This document shows, piece by piece, positions 1 to 8,095 of a stretch of DNA of 64,000 bases; position 1 is the stretch's first letter, and every line of letters starts with the position of its first letter. The stretch comes from Devosia lucknowensis (GTDB taxonomy: Bacteria > Pseudomonadota > Alphaproteobacteria > Rhizobiales > Devosiaceae). The translations under genes and the position numbers were made by a program. The DNA is taken from NCBI RefSeq assembly GCF_900177655.1, contig NZ_FXWK01000002.1:930001-994000 (forward strand), given 5' to 3'. The notes below the pieces were generated by a model, which worked only from the letters and a program-made list of their open reading frames with translations, made no database searches and had not been told where the DNA came from.

Positions 1-327
1 GGTGATATTGAGCGCCAGGGATGCGACCAGCAGCGCCAGCAGCAGGCGATATGGGGGCTTGACCCGATAGTGATGGGCGAGGCCGACGACGCCGCTGGCC
101 AGCGCCAGAAGAAAGACCGCGAAGATGCCAAAGCTCACCAGTCGGTGGTCCTGCTGGTAGGGCAGGACGAATTCGAGCACCATGTTGAGTGCGCCGAAGC
201 CATAGGAAAAGGCGAGCCAGCGCGCGCCGATGGCCGAGCGCCGGAGGGCCGCGACAACGCCAAAGGCGCTGGCGAACATACCGGCGACAAACAGATTTAT
301 GGCGAGCACAAAGGCAGCGGCGCTCAT
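1..327 (-). CDS. N-terminal part of an integral membrane protein, probably a GGDEF diguanylate cyclase (cut by window start)
   Basis: The reverse strand is open from an ATG at 327 to the window edge, giving 109 residues without a stop. The protein begins MSAAAFVLAINLFVAG and is hydrophobic almost throughout, with about four candidate membrane segments (roughly residues 3-25, 35-55, 63-84, 90-109). The pattern with FSYGFGALNMVLEF and a following QQD element resembles the membrane N-termini that precede GGDEF domains in Rhizobiales; the catalytic part would lie outside the window, so the enzymatic call is an inference. It reads away from the next gene, which lies on the same strand but upstream of it. 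Confidence 0.5.
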   Translation of the reverse strand, partial: MSAAAFVLAINLFVAGMFASAFGVVAALRRSAIGARWLAFSYGFGALNMVLEFVLPYQQDHRLVSFGIFAVFLLALASGVVGLAHHYRVKPPYRLLLALLVASLALNIT

Positions 328-392
328 GAAGGCAATCCCGTCAGGTTGCCGTAATCTTATCCGCTGGCGCAGAACGAGACGTTAATGCGTGA

Positions 393-1406
393 TCAGGCGG
401 CGCGGGGTGCGACACCAAGAGCCTCGGCGATGAGCGCGAATGAGCGACGGCGTAGCGCGTAGGAGTGGATGGTGGTCGTGATCATGACCTCGTCGGCACC
501 GGCTTCGGCGGCCTTGTGGGTGATCGCCTCGGCCATCCGCTCGGGGCTGCCCACCATCCAAAGCGCGGACTGATGTTCGATGATCTGCTGCTGCTGGGGT
601 GAAAGCGTGTGGGCCGCGGCCTCTTCTGGCGAGGTCAGCTGGCGCTGCTCGCCGGTGAGGAAACGGGCCCAGTTGACGGCCTGCGAGGTGGCGAGAAATT
701 TCGCTTCCTCGTCAGTGGGGGCGGTGATCACCGAGAGGCACAGGATGGTCCGGGGCTCCGGAAAATCCTCGGACGGTTGAAATGCCTCGCGATAGGCGGC
801 GAAAGCCGGCGCGGCGGGCGTATGGCTGAAATGGGCGGCAAAGGCATAGCCGAAGCCGATCTGGCCGGCCGCTTGGGCGCTGGCACCCGAGGAGCCGAGC
901 AGCCACTTGGGCGGCAGCCGCACGCCGCCCGGGGACACCGGGACGCGCGAGAAGGGGTGATCGGCGGGAAATCCGTCCTCGTCGAAGGCGATGAGTTCGG
1001 ACAGATAGGCGGAAAATTCCTCGCCGCCGCCCGAGCGCAGCGCGCGCATGGCATAGCCGTCGCCGCCCGGTGCGCGGCCGAGGCCGAGGTCGATCCGGCC
1101 AGGATGGAGGGCTTCAAGCGTGCGGTAGGCTTCGGCGATGCGCAAGGGCGCGTGGTTCAGCAGCATGACGCCGCCCGAGCCGACGCGAATTCCCGCCGTC
1201 GCAGCCGCGGCACTGCCGATGAGAATTTCCGGCACGGACGAGGCGATCGAGGGCATGCCGTGATGCTCGGCATACCAGAGCCGCTCATAGCCCAACCGGT
1301 CCGCTTCCTGCGCCAGAAGCACGGTTTCGGTCATGGCCTGCTGGGTCGTCGTGCCCTGGGCGATGGGGGCGAGGTCCTGGAGCGAGAGCGAAAACGGGGC
1401 GGGCAT
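393..1406 (-). CDS. LLM-class flavin-dependent oxidoreductase (YhbW/MsnO8-type)
   Basis: Luciferase-like monooxygenase of 337 residues from the ATG at 1406; a TTG six codons upstream is open but less likely, since family members such as E. coli YhbW begin right before the FSLxDLAPI segment seen here. Typical features are AEHHGMPSIASS near residue 50, the GSGGVMLLNHAPL strand around residue 80, and GRIDLGLGRAPG around residue 108. These form a TIM barrel that would bind reduced FMN from a separate reductase. Substrate unknown. The enzyme should be cytoplasmic and soluble. It stands alone; the next gene is divergent. Confidence 0.85.
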   Translation of the reverse strand: MPAPFSLSLQDLAPIAQGTTTQQAMTETVLLAQEADRLGYERLWYAEHHGMPSIASSVPEILIGSAAAATAGIRVGSGGVMLLNHAPLRIAEAYRTLEALHPGRIDLGLGRAPGGDGYAMRALRSGGGEEFSAYLSELIAFDEDGFPADHPFSRVPVSPGGVRLPPKWLLGSSGASAQAAGQIGFGYAFAAHFSHTPAAPAFAAYREAFQPSEDFPEPRTILCLSVITAPTDEEAKFLATSQAVNWARFLTGEQRQLTSPEEAAAHTLSPQQQQIIEHQSALWMVGSPERMAEAITHKAAEAGADEVMITTTIHSYALRRRSFALIAEALGVAPRAA

Positions 1407-1627
1407 GGCAAAGACTTTCGGCAATTGAATTCATCGGTAAATCACGATGATGGGGCCAAAGGTCAAGGGCCAGACGATCAAATGCGCTTGCCTTGGCCAT
1501 TCAAACGGCCTTTACCGTTCGGATGATGAGGGCTGGGGCCGGGTGCTTTTTCGTGACGGCGTGGCTGTTTCGCTCTTGACCGGAGCCGTGCGACCGCGCG
1601 TTATCGGGCGCAGTTTGGGGACACAAC

Positions 1628-2197
1628 ATGCGCGCGCGACTTTTGTCCGGTCTGCTGCTCACCGTCATCGCATCATCCTGTGCCGTGCTTCCGGCCGTTG
1701 CACAGGACTTCGGCATTTCAGAAGTGCGTGGCGGCATTTTCGCCCATAGCGCCGACGAGCCGGGCGCGCTGTTCGGGGTGTTCAATACCTCGCGCATTCA
1801 GGACCTCAATGTCGAAATGCTGTTCGACACGCCGACCCTGACCGAATGGGTCAGCTGGGGCGAGGTGCGGCCACATCTGGGGGCTACGGTCAATTTCGGC
1901 GGGCTCGAGAGCATGATCTATGCCGGTGTCAGCTGGACGGTGCCGGTCTTTGACAGCCCGGTCTTCGTCGAAGCCAGCTTTGGCGGCGCGGTGCACAATG
2001 GCGCGGCGCTGGTGGCGACCTATCCCGCCCGCAATCTCGGATGCTCGGTGCTGTTCCGCGAATCCGCCAGCATCGGCGTCAAGGTGAGCGATACCGCATC
2101 GGTCATGGCGACGGTTGAACACGCGTCCAACGCCAATCTCTGCGCCGACAATCGGGGTCTCACCAACCTCGGCATCCGCTTCGGCTGGACGTTCTAG
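1628..2197 (+). CDS. acyloxyacyl hydrolase, PagL (lipid A 3-O-deacylase) family
   Basis: Outer-membrane beta-barrel protein of 189 residues with a signal peptide ending at about residue 25 (SCAVLPAVAQ). The C-terminal HASN motif near residue 166 corresponds to the His-x-Ser catalytic pair of PagL, and the protein ends in an aromatic residue (GWTF), as outer-membrane barrels do. In PagL a Glu lies 14 residues after the catalytic His; at that spacing this protein has Thr, so either another acid (Asp at +9) substitutes or activity is altered. If active it would remove an acyl chain from lipid A. Monocistronic, convergent with the flavoprotein gene. Confidence 0.7.
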   Translation: MRARLLSGLLLTVIASSCAVLPAVAQDFGISEVRGGIFAHSADEPGALFGVFNTSRIQDLNVEMLFDTPTLTEWVSWGEVRPHLGATVNFGGLESMIYAGVSWTVPVFDSPVFVEASFGGAVHNGAALVATYPARNLGCSVLFRESASIGVKVSDTASVMATVEHASNANLCADNRGLTNLGIRFGWTF

Positions 2198-2224
2198 GCA
2201 TCGTCCCTTAGCCCACAGGCTGGC

Positions 2225-3415
2225 TCAGGCCGCCTGTCCGGCGGACCAGCCCGAGGCCCAGGCCCACTGGAAATTGTAGCCGCCCAGCCAGCCGGTGACG
2301 TCGACCGCCTCGCCCACGAAGAAAAGTCCGGGCACCGATCGGGCCATCATGGTCTTGGCGTCGAGGCCGGTGGTGTCGATGCCGCCCAACGTCACTTCGG
2401 CCGTGCGATAGCCTTCGGATCCGACCGGCTTGAGGGTCCAGCGCTGCACCTGCTCGGCAACCGCCATCAGCTTCCTGTCGGAAAAATCGCCGATCATGCC
2501 GGGCATGTCGATGATATCGCCCAATAGCTGCGCCAGCCGCTTGGGCAGGCGTTCGGACAACACGGTCTGGACGTGCAGCCTGGGCGTTGCCTTGCGCGCC
2601 TCGCGCAGCATGTCGAGGGCATCCTGGCCGGGCAGAAGGTCCACCGTGATCGCATCGCCCTCGCGCCAATAGGAGGAAATCTGCAGGATCGACGGGCCGG
2701 AAAGGCCGCGATGGGTAAACAGCAGCGCTTCCTCGAACCCGGTCTTGCCGTGGCGGACGATGGCATTGGTGGAGACACCGGCCAAGGGCTTGAGCAGTTC
2801 GAGCGCGCCCGGCTCGAAGGTGAGCGGAACGAGAGCGGGCCGGGTATCGGTGACAGTGAGCCCGAACTGGCGCGCGATGTCGTAGGCGAGACCAGTCGCG
2901 CCCATCTTGGGGATGGACTTGCCGCCCGTCGCGACCACGAGGCTCGATGTCGTCACCCGGCCGTCGCCGACCATGACGTCGAACCCGTCGTCGGTTTTTT
3001 CGATCGAGCCGACCTGCCGGCCGGTCCAGATCGCGGCCCCTGCGGCTCGGAGGTCGTTGGTGAGCATGGACACGATCTGCGTTGCCGGACCGTCACAGAA
3101 AAGCTGGCCCAGGGTCTTCTCGTGGAAGGCGATGCCCTGCTTCCTGACCCGCTCGATGAACATGTCGGGCGTGTAGCGCGACAGGGCCGACAGGGCGAAG
3201 CGGGGGTTGTTGCTGAGGAAACGGTCGCGGCCCGCGGTGTGTGTGGCGTTCACATTGGTAAAGTTGCAGCGGCCGCCGCCCGAAATGCGGATTTTCTCGC
3301 CAGGATCGCGGGCGTGATCGACAACCAGCACCTTGCGACCGCGCTTGCCAGCTTCGATACCGGCCATCATGCCTGCGGCCCCGGCACCCAGGATGATCAC
3401 GTCGAAGTCTGGCAT
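2225..3415 (-). CDS. NAD(P)/FAD-dependent oxidoreductase, HI0933/YhiN family
   Basis: Flavoprotein of 396 residues. The ATG at 3415 is chosen because AAGGA lies seven bases upstream; an upstream GTG at 3439 is also open. The N-terminus has the dinucleotide-binding motif ILGAGAAGMMAG, followed by the family signature RISGGGRCNFTN near residue 47. A second conserved block, VVATGGKSIPKMGATG, occurs near residue 160, and the C-terminus carries GGIDTTGLDAKTM and a final WLGGYNFQWAWASG segment that closes the FAD site. Function in the cell is not established for this family. Upstream intergenic DNA contains GC-rich hairpins. Confidence 0.88.
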   Translation of the reverse strand: MPDFDVIILGAGAAGMMAGIEAGKRGRKVLVVDHARDPGEKIRISGGGRCNFTNVNATHTAGRDRFLSNNPRFALSALSRYTPDMFIERVRKQGIAFHEKTLGQLFCDGPATQIVSMLTNDLRAAGAAIWTGRQVGSIEKTDDGFDVMVGDGRVTTSSLVVATGGKSIPKMGATGLAYDIARQFGLTVTDTRPALVPLTFEPGALELLKPLAGVSTNAIVRHGKTGFEEALLFTHRGLSGPSILQISSYWREGDAITVDLLPGQDALDMLREARKATPRLHVQTVLSERLPKRLAQLLGDIIDMPGMIGDFSDRKLMAVAEQVQRWTLKPVGSEGYRTAEVTLGGIDTTGLDAKTMMARSVPGLFFVGEAVDVTGWLGGYNFQWAWASGWSAGQAA

Positions 3416-3594
3416 GTTTTTATCCTTGTCTTTCTGCACCTCTCCCTTTCGGGGGAGAGGTCGGCGCGCAGCGCCGGGTGAGGAGCCAGAATGGAGGCGT
3501 ATGCCAAAAGGCGCCCCTCACCCCAACCCTCTCCCCCAAAGGAAGAGGGGGCGCAAGAGCCAAAGCGCTGCGGCCAAGACAGCCGCAATCGGCA
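3416..3594. repeat. intergenic region with GC-rich hairpin repeats
   Basis: This gene-free stretch contains CCTCTCCC-TTTCG-GGGGAGAGG at about 3440-3462, then GGGTGAGG and its near complement CCCCTCACCCC around 3515, and CCTCTCCCCCAAAGGAAGAGGGG up to 3550. The same CTCTCCC/GGGAGAG motif occurs again at 3762-3781. The layout of paired inverted repeats is typical of dispersed intergenic elements in Rhizobiales. No coding potential was recognised. Confidence 0.6.
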
Positions 3595-3622
3595 TTGACT
3601 CTTTCCTATATCAGAGTATGAG
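3595..3622 (+). promoter_or_regulatory. candidate promoter overlapping an inverted repeat, upstream of asd
   Basis: TTGACT (3595-3600), a 16-base spacer and TATGAG (3617-3622) form a sigma70-like promoter. It lies inside an imperfect inverted repeat whose arms are TTCCTATATCAGAG (3603-3616) and CTCTGATAGGAA (3633-3644). An operator overlapping the promoter would be a natural reading, but no regulator is identified. Confidence 0.4.
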
Positions 3623-3656
3623 AAGTCCTGCTCTCTGATAGGAAGCATAGTTCGTC

Positions 3657-3749
3657 ATGCGCTGCCGCAGCACTTTTGCCGCTCTTGCCACCACCCGGCT
3701 CCCCGCCGGGGGCATGCTCGCCATGACCAAAACCACCAAAACCGCCTGA
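3657..3749 (+). CDS. candidate 30-residue leader peptide upstream of asd
   Basis: A short ORF begins at ATG 3657, 12 bases after an AGGAA, and ends at TGA 3747-3749. Its C-terminal end reads MTKTTKTA, so four Thr and Lys codons cluster just before the stop. asd feeds both the lysine and threonine branches, so a Thr/Lys-rich leader would fit translation-dependent control. A hairpin CTCTCCC-GACG-GGGAGAG follows at 3764-3781, though without a T-run. The ORF also overlaps GC-rich palindromic DNA, so chance is a real alternative. Confidence 0.3.
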   Translation: MRCRSTFAALATTRLPAGGMLAMTKTTKTA

Positions 3750-3856
3750 CGCTTTTCCCCGGGTCGCTCTCCCGACGGGGAGAGGCTCAAAGACAAGACC
3801 GCGATGGATAAAGACCATTGCGCGGGGGCGGAAATGGCAAGGGACCGGAGTTCCAA

Positions 3857-4900
3857 ATGGGTTATCGCGTCGCAGTCGTCGGTGCCACAGGCAATGTGGG
3901 CCGCGAAGTTCTCAACATCCTGGCCGAGCGCAAGTTTCCGGCCGACGAGGTCTTCGCGCTGGCCTCCTCGCGTTCCATCGGCAAGGAACTGTCCTACGGC
4001 GACAAGATCCTCAAGACCAAGGACCTGCAGCATTTCGATTTTTCGAGCGTCGACTTCGCCATCATGTCGGCCGGCGGCTCGATCTCCAAGGATTGGGCCC
4101 CCCGCATCGCAGCGGCCGGCGCCATCGTCATCGATAACTCGTCCTATTGGCGCTATCACTCCGACGTGCCGCTCGTGGTGCCGGAAGTGAACGGCCACGT
4201 GCTCGAGCGCTGGCTCGCCGACGAGAAGCGCACCGGCATCATCGCCAATCCCAACTGTTCGACCGCACAGCTGGTGGTGGCGCTCAAGCCGTTGCACGAT
4301 CATGCCAGGATCACGCGCGCCGTGGTCTCGACCTACCAATCCGTTTCCGGCGCCGGCAAGGAAGGCGTGGACGAGCTGTGGAACCAGACCAAGGGCATTT
4401 TCGTCAACGACAGCCCGACACCCCAGAAGTTCACCAAGCAGATCGCCTTCAACGTCATCCCGCATATCGATGTGTTCATGGAAGACGGCTACACCAAGGA
4501 AGAATGGAAGGTGCTTGCCGAAACCAAGAAGATCCTCGATCCCAAGATCAAGGTCACCTGCACGGCGGTACGCGTGCCTGTCTTCGTGGGCCATTCGGAA
4601 GCGGTGAACCTGGAATTCGCCAACCCCATCAGCGCCGACGAGGCCCGTGACATCCTGCGCGAAGCGCCGGGCATTTCGGTGCTCGACAAGCGCGAGGCCG
4701 GTGGCTACGCGACGCCCGTGGAAACGGTTGGCGAATACGACACCTATGTCAGCCGCATCCGTGAAGACGTTACGGTGGAAAATGGCCTCGCCATGTGGGT
4801 TGTCTCGGACAACCTGCGCAAGGGCGCGGCCCTCAACACCATCCAGATCGCCGAGACGCTGATCGAGAAGGGCTACAAGGCCCGCGCCCTGGCGGCTTGA
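3857..4900 (+). CDS. asd: aspartate-semialdehyde dehydrogenase
   Basis: Converts L-aspartyl-4-phosphate to aspartate semialdehyde with NADPH, the branch point to lysine/diaminopimelate, threonine and methionine. The 347-residue protein starts at ATG 3857, preceded by CCGGAG; an upstream in-frame start at 3818 would add an unlikely Gly-rich tail. It opens with the NADP-binding motif VVGATGNVG, has the active-site Cys134 in NPNCSTAQ, and has the conserved QSVSGAGKEG segment near residue 170. Length and motifs are full and normal. It is transcribed alone, behind the candidate promoter and leader ORF described above. Confidence 0.96.
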   Translation: MGYRVAVVGATGNVGREVLNILAERKFPADEVFALASSRSIGKELSYGDKILKTKDLQHFDFSSVDFAIMSAGGSISKDWAPRIAAAGAIVIDNSSYWRYHSDVPLVVPEVNGHVLERWLADEKRTGIIANPNCSTAQLVVALKPLHDHARITRAVVSTYQSVSGAGKEGVDELWNQTKGIFVNDSPTPQKFTKQIAFNVIPHIDVFMEDGYTKEEWKVLAETKKILDPKIKVTCTAVRVPVFVGHSEAVNLEFANPISADEARDILREAPGISVLDKREAGGYATPVETVGEYDTYVSRIREDVTVENGLAMWVVSDNLRKGAALNTIQIAETLIEKGYKARALAA

Positions 4901-4953
4901 TGCGCTTGGGGCCCACAGTCTCGGTGTGAGATCGGGCCCATCAGCACGCACAG

Positions 4954-4983
4954 GTGTCATCCCGGCCCTCGCCGGGGTGACAT
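4954..4983. repeat. palindromic intergenic repeat
   Basis: TGTCATCCCGG and CCGGGGTGACA form a near-perfect inverted repeat around a six-base loop, in the 235-base gap between asd and the first EamA gene. It resembles the other CCCGG-type palindromes of this window. It could act as a terminator-like structure for asd, but there is no T-run. The rest of the gap (4984-5135) shows nothing recognisable. Confidence 0.6.
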
Positions 4984-5135
4984 CGACGTTGGATCGTCAT
5001 AGGGCCTTCAAGGGTCTGCGGCCCAGCGCGGTACTTGCCGCCCCCACTGATCGTTGCAGGGGCGCTTTGCCGATTTCCGCTCTTGAGGGGCGCGCGGTCC
5101 GGGCGTAGAAGCAGGGCGTACCGGACGTTACTCCC

Positions 5136-6014
5136 ATGCCCTTGCGCGATCTCCTGCTTGTTCTTCTTGTCGTGGCCACCTGGGGCATCAACTTCGTCTT
5201 CATCCGCTGGGGTGTGGAAGAAGTGCCGCCGCTGTTCATGACCGGCCTGCGCTATGTCGCGGCGGCCCTGCCAGCAGTGTTTTTCGTCCGCCGGCCCAAT
5301 GTGCCGCTGGGGACGTTGCTCGCCTATGGTTTTGCCATCGGCGTCGCCCAGTTCGGCCTCCTGTTCATGGCCATCAGCCTCGGCATGCCGTCAGGACTGG
5401 CGTCGCTGGTCATGCAACTGCAGGCGTTCTTCACTTTTGCCCTGGCCTTCGTGTTCCTGGGCGAGCGGATCAACCGCTTCCAGCTCTTGGGCGCAATCAT
5501 TGCCTTTGGGGGCATTGCCGTCATCGCGCTGGAGCGGCTGGAGTTTCACGTCCTGCTGCCGCTGCTGATGTGCGTGGCCTCGGCGTTTTTCTGGGGCCTG
5601 TCCAATATCGTCATCAAGAAGGCCGGGCGGATCGACATGTTCAGCTTCGTTGTGTGGTCGAGCCTTGTGCCGCCGCTGCCACTGTTTGCGCTTTCCTTCA
5701 TGATCGAGGGGTTCGGCGCAGTGGCGGAAGGGCTCACCGGCATCACCGGGCTGGGTGTCGCCTCGATCGCCTTCAATGGCTATGCGGCAACGCTGGTCGG
5801 CTTCGGGCTCTGGAGCGCCTTGCTCAGCCGTTATCCGGCCAGCACGATTGCGCCCTTTTCGCTGCTGGTGCCGGTGGCCGGCATGATCAGCGCGGCCGTG
5901 CTGCTGGGCGAGATCATCACCGGACTGGAAGCGTGGGGGAGCGCGCTGGTGTTCGCCGGGCTCATGGTCAATGTCTTCGGCCCCCGTCTCCTTGCCCGGG
6001 CGAGGGGCGCCTGA
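5136..6014 (+). CDS. EamA/DMT-family transporter, first of a tandem pair
   Basis: Inner-membrane protein of 292 residues with ten predicted membrane helices in two EamA halves. The N-terminus LLVLLVVATWGINFVFIRWG is the typical first helix; FVFLGERINRFQLLGAIIAFGG is the end of the first half and AAVLLGEIITGLEAWGSALV that of the second. The family exports or imports small metabolites, often amino acids; the substrate cannot be told from sequence. The stop overlaps the next start (TGATG), so the two are translationally coupled. The two proteins are clear paralogues, which indicates a tandem duplication. Confidence 0.88.
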   Translation: MPLRDLLLVLLVVATWGINFVFIRWGVEEVPPLFMTGLRYVAAALPAVFFVRRPNVPLGTLLAYGFAIGVAQFGLLFMAISLGMPSGLASLVMQLQAFFTFALAFVFLGERINRFQLLGAIIAFGGIAVIALERLEFHVLLPLLMCVASAFFWGLSNIVIKKAGRIDMFSFVVWSSLVPPLPLFALSFMIEGFGAVAEGLTGITGLGVASIAFNGYAATLVGFGLWSALLSRYPASTIAPFSLLVPVAGMISAAVLLGEIITGLEAWGSALVFAGLMVNVFGPRLLARARGA

Positions 6015-6895
6015 TGCCCATCCGCCATATCCTTCTGGCGCTGCTGGTCGTCGCCATCTGGGGCTTCAACTTCGTCGTCATCAAATTGAGCGTCGAAGCC
6101 ATGCCGCCGATCTTGGCAGCAGCGCTGCGGTTCACTGCCGCCGCCCTCCCTGCCGTGCTGTTCATTCGGCCGCCCAGGGCGCCGGCCTGGATCGTCATCG
6201 GATTCGGGCTCAGCTTCGGCTTCGCGCTTTATGGCTTTCTCAATCTCGGCCTGGCCTGGGGCATGCCGGCGGGCCTCAGTTCGCTGGTGCTGCAGACGCA
6301 GGCCTTTTTCACCATGGTGATGGCCTTCGTGCTGCTGGGCGAGCGCCCGAGCCGCTTCCAGGTGATCGGCGCCGCGATCGCCTTTGGCGGCATTGCCGTG
6401 ATCGCAGCCGAGCGGCTGGAAATGACCAACCTGCTGCCGCTGCTGCTCGTCATCCTTGCCGCCATCAGCTGGGGCCTCGCCAATGTGCTGACCAAGAAGG
6501 CCGGCACGGTCAATGCCGTGTCGTTCACGGTCTGGGGCGCGCTGGCCGCGCCATTGCCGCTGTTCGGCCTGTCATTGCTGATCGAGGGGTGGCCGGCCAT
6601 CGCGGCGGCACTGACGACATTTTCGTGGAGCGATGCGGCGCTGATCGCTTTTCTCGCCTATCCCGCGACCCTTCTGGGTGGCGCCATCTGGAGCTGGCTG
6701 CTGGGGCGGCATCCGGCGTCGGTGGTCGCGCCGTTCACGCTCCTCGTGCCGATCACCGGGCTGGCGTCAGGCTATCTGGTGCTGGGCGAAACCATCACCG
6801 GCATCGAAGTGGTCGGTGGGCTGCTGGTGATCTGCGGGCTGGTCGTGACCTTGCGCAAGGCGCGCAAGAGCGAACCGCCGATCCGGCTGGACTAA
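6014..6895 (+). CDS. EamA/DMT-family transporter, second of a tandem pair
   Basis: Ten-helix drug/metabolite-type transporter of 293 residues beginning MPIRHILLALLVVAIWGFNF. It starts at ATG 6014 inside the stop codon of the previous gene; an upstream open frame is only a shadow. It shares with its neighbour the pattern GxNFVxI in helix 1, FVLLGERPSRFQVIGAAIAFGG in the first repeat and VLGETITGIEVVGGLLV in the second. The C-terminus (RKARKSEPPIRLD) is basic and cytoplasmic. The pair could form a heterodimer or have different substrates; neither can be decided here. A hairpin terminator follows at once. Confidence 0.88.
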   Translation: MPIRHILLALLVVAIWGFNFVVIKLSVEAMPPILAAALRFTAAALPAVLFIRPPRAPAWIVIGFGLSFGFALYGFLNLGLAWGMPAGLSSLVLQTQAFFTMVMAFVLLGERPSRFQVIGAAIAFGGIAVIAAERLEMTNLLPLLLVILAAISWGLANVLTKKAGTVNAVSFTVWGALAAPLPLFGLSLLIEGWPAIAAALTTFSWSDAALIAFLAYPATLLGGAIWSWLLGRHPASVVAPFTLLVPITGLASGYLVLGETITGIEVVGGLLVICGLVVTLRKARKSEPPIRLD

Positions 6896-6907
6896 GCGGA
6901 AAAGAGA

Positions 6908-6932
6908 AGGCCGCCCGAAGGGGCGGCCTTTG
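6908..6932. terminator. bidirectional Rho-independent terminator
   Basis: AAGGCCGCCC-GAAG-GGGCGGCCTT is a perfect ten-base stem with A- and T-rich flanks, placed between two convergent genes. It can serve both the EamA pair (+) and the EF-hand gene (-). Confidence 0.85.
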
Positions 6933-6936
6933 CGAA

Positions 6937-7293
6937 TTAGTTGGTATTGAGCAGGGATGTGCCTGCATCGCCCGATGGGGCCGGTTCGGGCGCGGGGGCA
7001 GGGGCCATGCCATCGAGTGGCGCCGGCGCCATAGCGCCACCGTCCATCGGGGCGGGGGCGAGGGTCGCGGGCTGGAGGCCGTTGAGCTCTTCGGCATTGA
7101 GACCGCCGCTGCCGTCAAGGTCTGCAGCAGCGAACTGTTCCTGGGTCAGGTCCGGCCAGACGGCCTGCAACTCGACGAAGCTCAGCTCGCCATTGCCGTC
7201 GGTATCGACGTCAGCAAAGTTGAGCGGCGCCTGGGCCAGGGCGGGGACCGAAAGGGCGGCGAGGGCCGCAAGGCCCAGAACAAACTTTTTCAT
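6937..7293 (-). CDS. secreted EF-hand calcium-binding protein with Pro/Ala-rich tail
   Basis: A 118-residue protein with a signal peptide (cleavage after about Ala22). Two canonical EF-hand loops are visible: DTDGNGELSFVE (residues 30-41) and DLDGSGGLNAEE (58-69), each with acidic residues at positions 1, 3 and 12. The last 45 residues are low complexity, rich in Pro, Ala and Met (PAPMDGGAMAPAPLDGMAPA). It is expected in the periplasm as a calcium buffer or sensor. It is a paralogue of the next gene on the same strand, sharing the signal peptide, the loop spacing and the AVWPDLT-type linker, but each has its own terminator. Confidence 0.85.
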   Translation of the reverse strand: MKKFVLGLAALAALSVPALAQAPLNFADVDTDGNGELSFVELQAVWPDLTQEQFAAADLDGSGGLNAEELNGLQPATLAPAPMDGGAMAPAPLDGMAPAPAPEPAPSGDAGTSLLNTN

Positions 7294-7330
7294 GCAAAAA
7301 CTCCAGATCGGGGTGTCTTCACCCCATCAT

Positions 7331-7370
7331 AAAAACAGCCGCAGCCACCCCGGGGGGAGTTGGGGTGGCT
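7331..7370 (-). terminator. Rho-independent terminator downstream of the second EF-hand gene
   Basis: Read on the minus strand, AGCCACCCC and GGGGTGGCT form a nine-base stem around a ten-base loop, followed shortly by a run of five T. It lies in the 159-base gap between the two EF-hand genes and ends the transcript of the upstream one. Confidence 0.75.
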
Positions 7371-7452
7371 GGCTGGGCTGCCCCCTAAGGAAGTCGAGCA
7401 TCCGGCGCTCTAGGGCACGCCGGGAGGGGCGCTCAAGGGGGCGGTGCCGCCC

Positions 7453-7704
7453 TTACTGGGCAGCGGGAGCCGCGGAAGCAGCGACAAGGGCGTCGTATTC
7501 TTCAGCGGACAGTTCACCATTGCCGTCGGTGTCGGCAGCGGTAAATGCCTCTTCGGTCAGATCAGGCCATGCCACCTGTGCTTCGGCGAAGGACACGCCG
7601 CCGCTGGCATCGGTATCCACCGAAGCGAAGTCGGTGGCAGCCTGGGCCATGGCGGCAGTGGACAGACCAAGAGCGAACAGAGTGGTCAGAACGATCTTCT
7701 TCAT
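7453..7704 (-). CDS. small secreted EF-hand protein
   Basis: An 83-residue protein starting at ATG 7704 (MKKIVLTTLFALGLS), with GGAG nine bases upstream; the longer open frame to 7893 has no signal-peptide logic. The signal peptide ends after about Ala22. EF loops are DTDASGGVSFAE (residues 30-41) and DTDGNGELSAEE (58-69). The first loop has Ser and Gly at central positions and may bind calcium weakly. The close match in layout to the neighbouring gene (same loop positions, VAWPDLTEE linker) shows a tandem duplication; this copy lacks the Pro-rich tail. Confidence 0.85.
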   Translation of the reverse strand: MKKIVLTTLFALGLSTAAMAQAATDFASVDTDASGGVSFAEAQVAWPDLTEEAFTAADTDGNGELSAEEYDALVAASAAPAAQ

Positions 7705-8095
7705 GGGATTTTGCTCCATGTTGACTTTGGGAGGTTTCGGCAAGGGAGGATCCTTTGCCGACGGGTCGCTCTCCGGCGGCCCGTGACCAAGACAATCGCG
7801 GCGCTTTGTGGCTCGTGCTGGTCCGCAGATGGGCGCGTTTGGACAAATCTCGGGACTATTTTCGGGCGCTGGCAACACGTTGAAAACAAACATGTCTCAA
7901 ATCACGGATCGGTGAACACCACGTCTTGCGATGCATCCGCTCACGGGTGAGTGATGTGTTTGGGGCAGCGTTCGTACAAGTTTGCGGCCAAACCGGGCGC
8001 CCGAAATATAAGCTGTGACTATAGTTGCTTATAAAAGCAATCACTCCGGACGATGCCGGGGTGATGGAAGTCTTTCTGCAATAATCAGATGTCGA
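7705..8095. other. gene-free interval between an EF-hand gene and carbonic anhydrase
   Basis: About 390 bases without a recognisable gene. It must hold the promoter of the EF-hand gene (minus strand). Near its right end are a perfect palindrome TTGCTT-ATAA-AAGCAA (8025-8040) and a GC-rich inverted repeat of the CCGG family (ATCACTCCGG/CCGGGGTGAT, about 8040-8065). The second may help to end the carbonic anhydrase transcript, but no T-run is seen. Small open frames on the minus strand have no supporting features. Confidence 0.5.

Noticed and set aside
3611..4960. 449-residue minus-strand frame opposite asd
   Set aside because: Asd on the + strand is complete and conserved; the antisense frame also crosses intergenic repeats.
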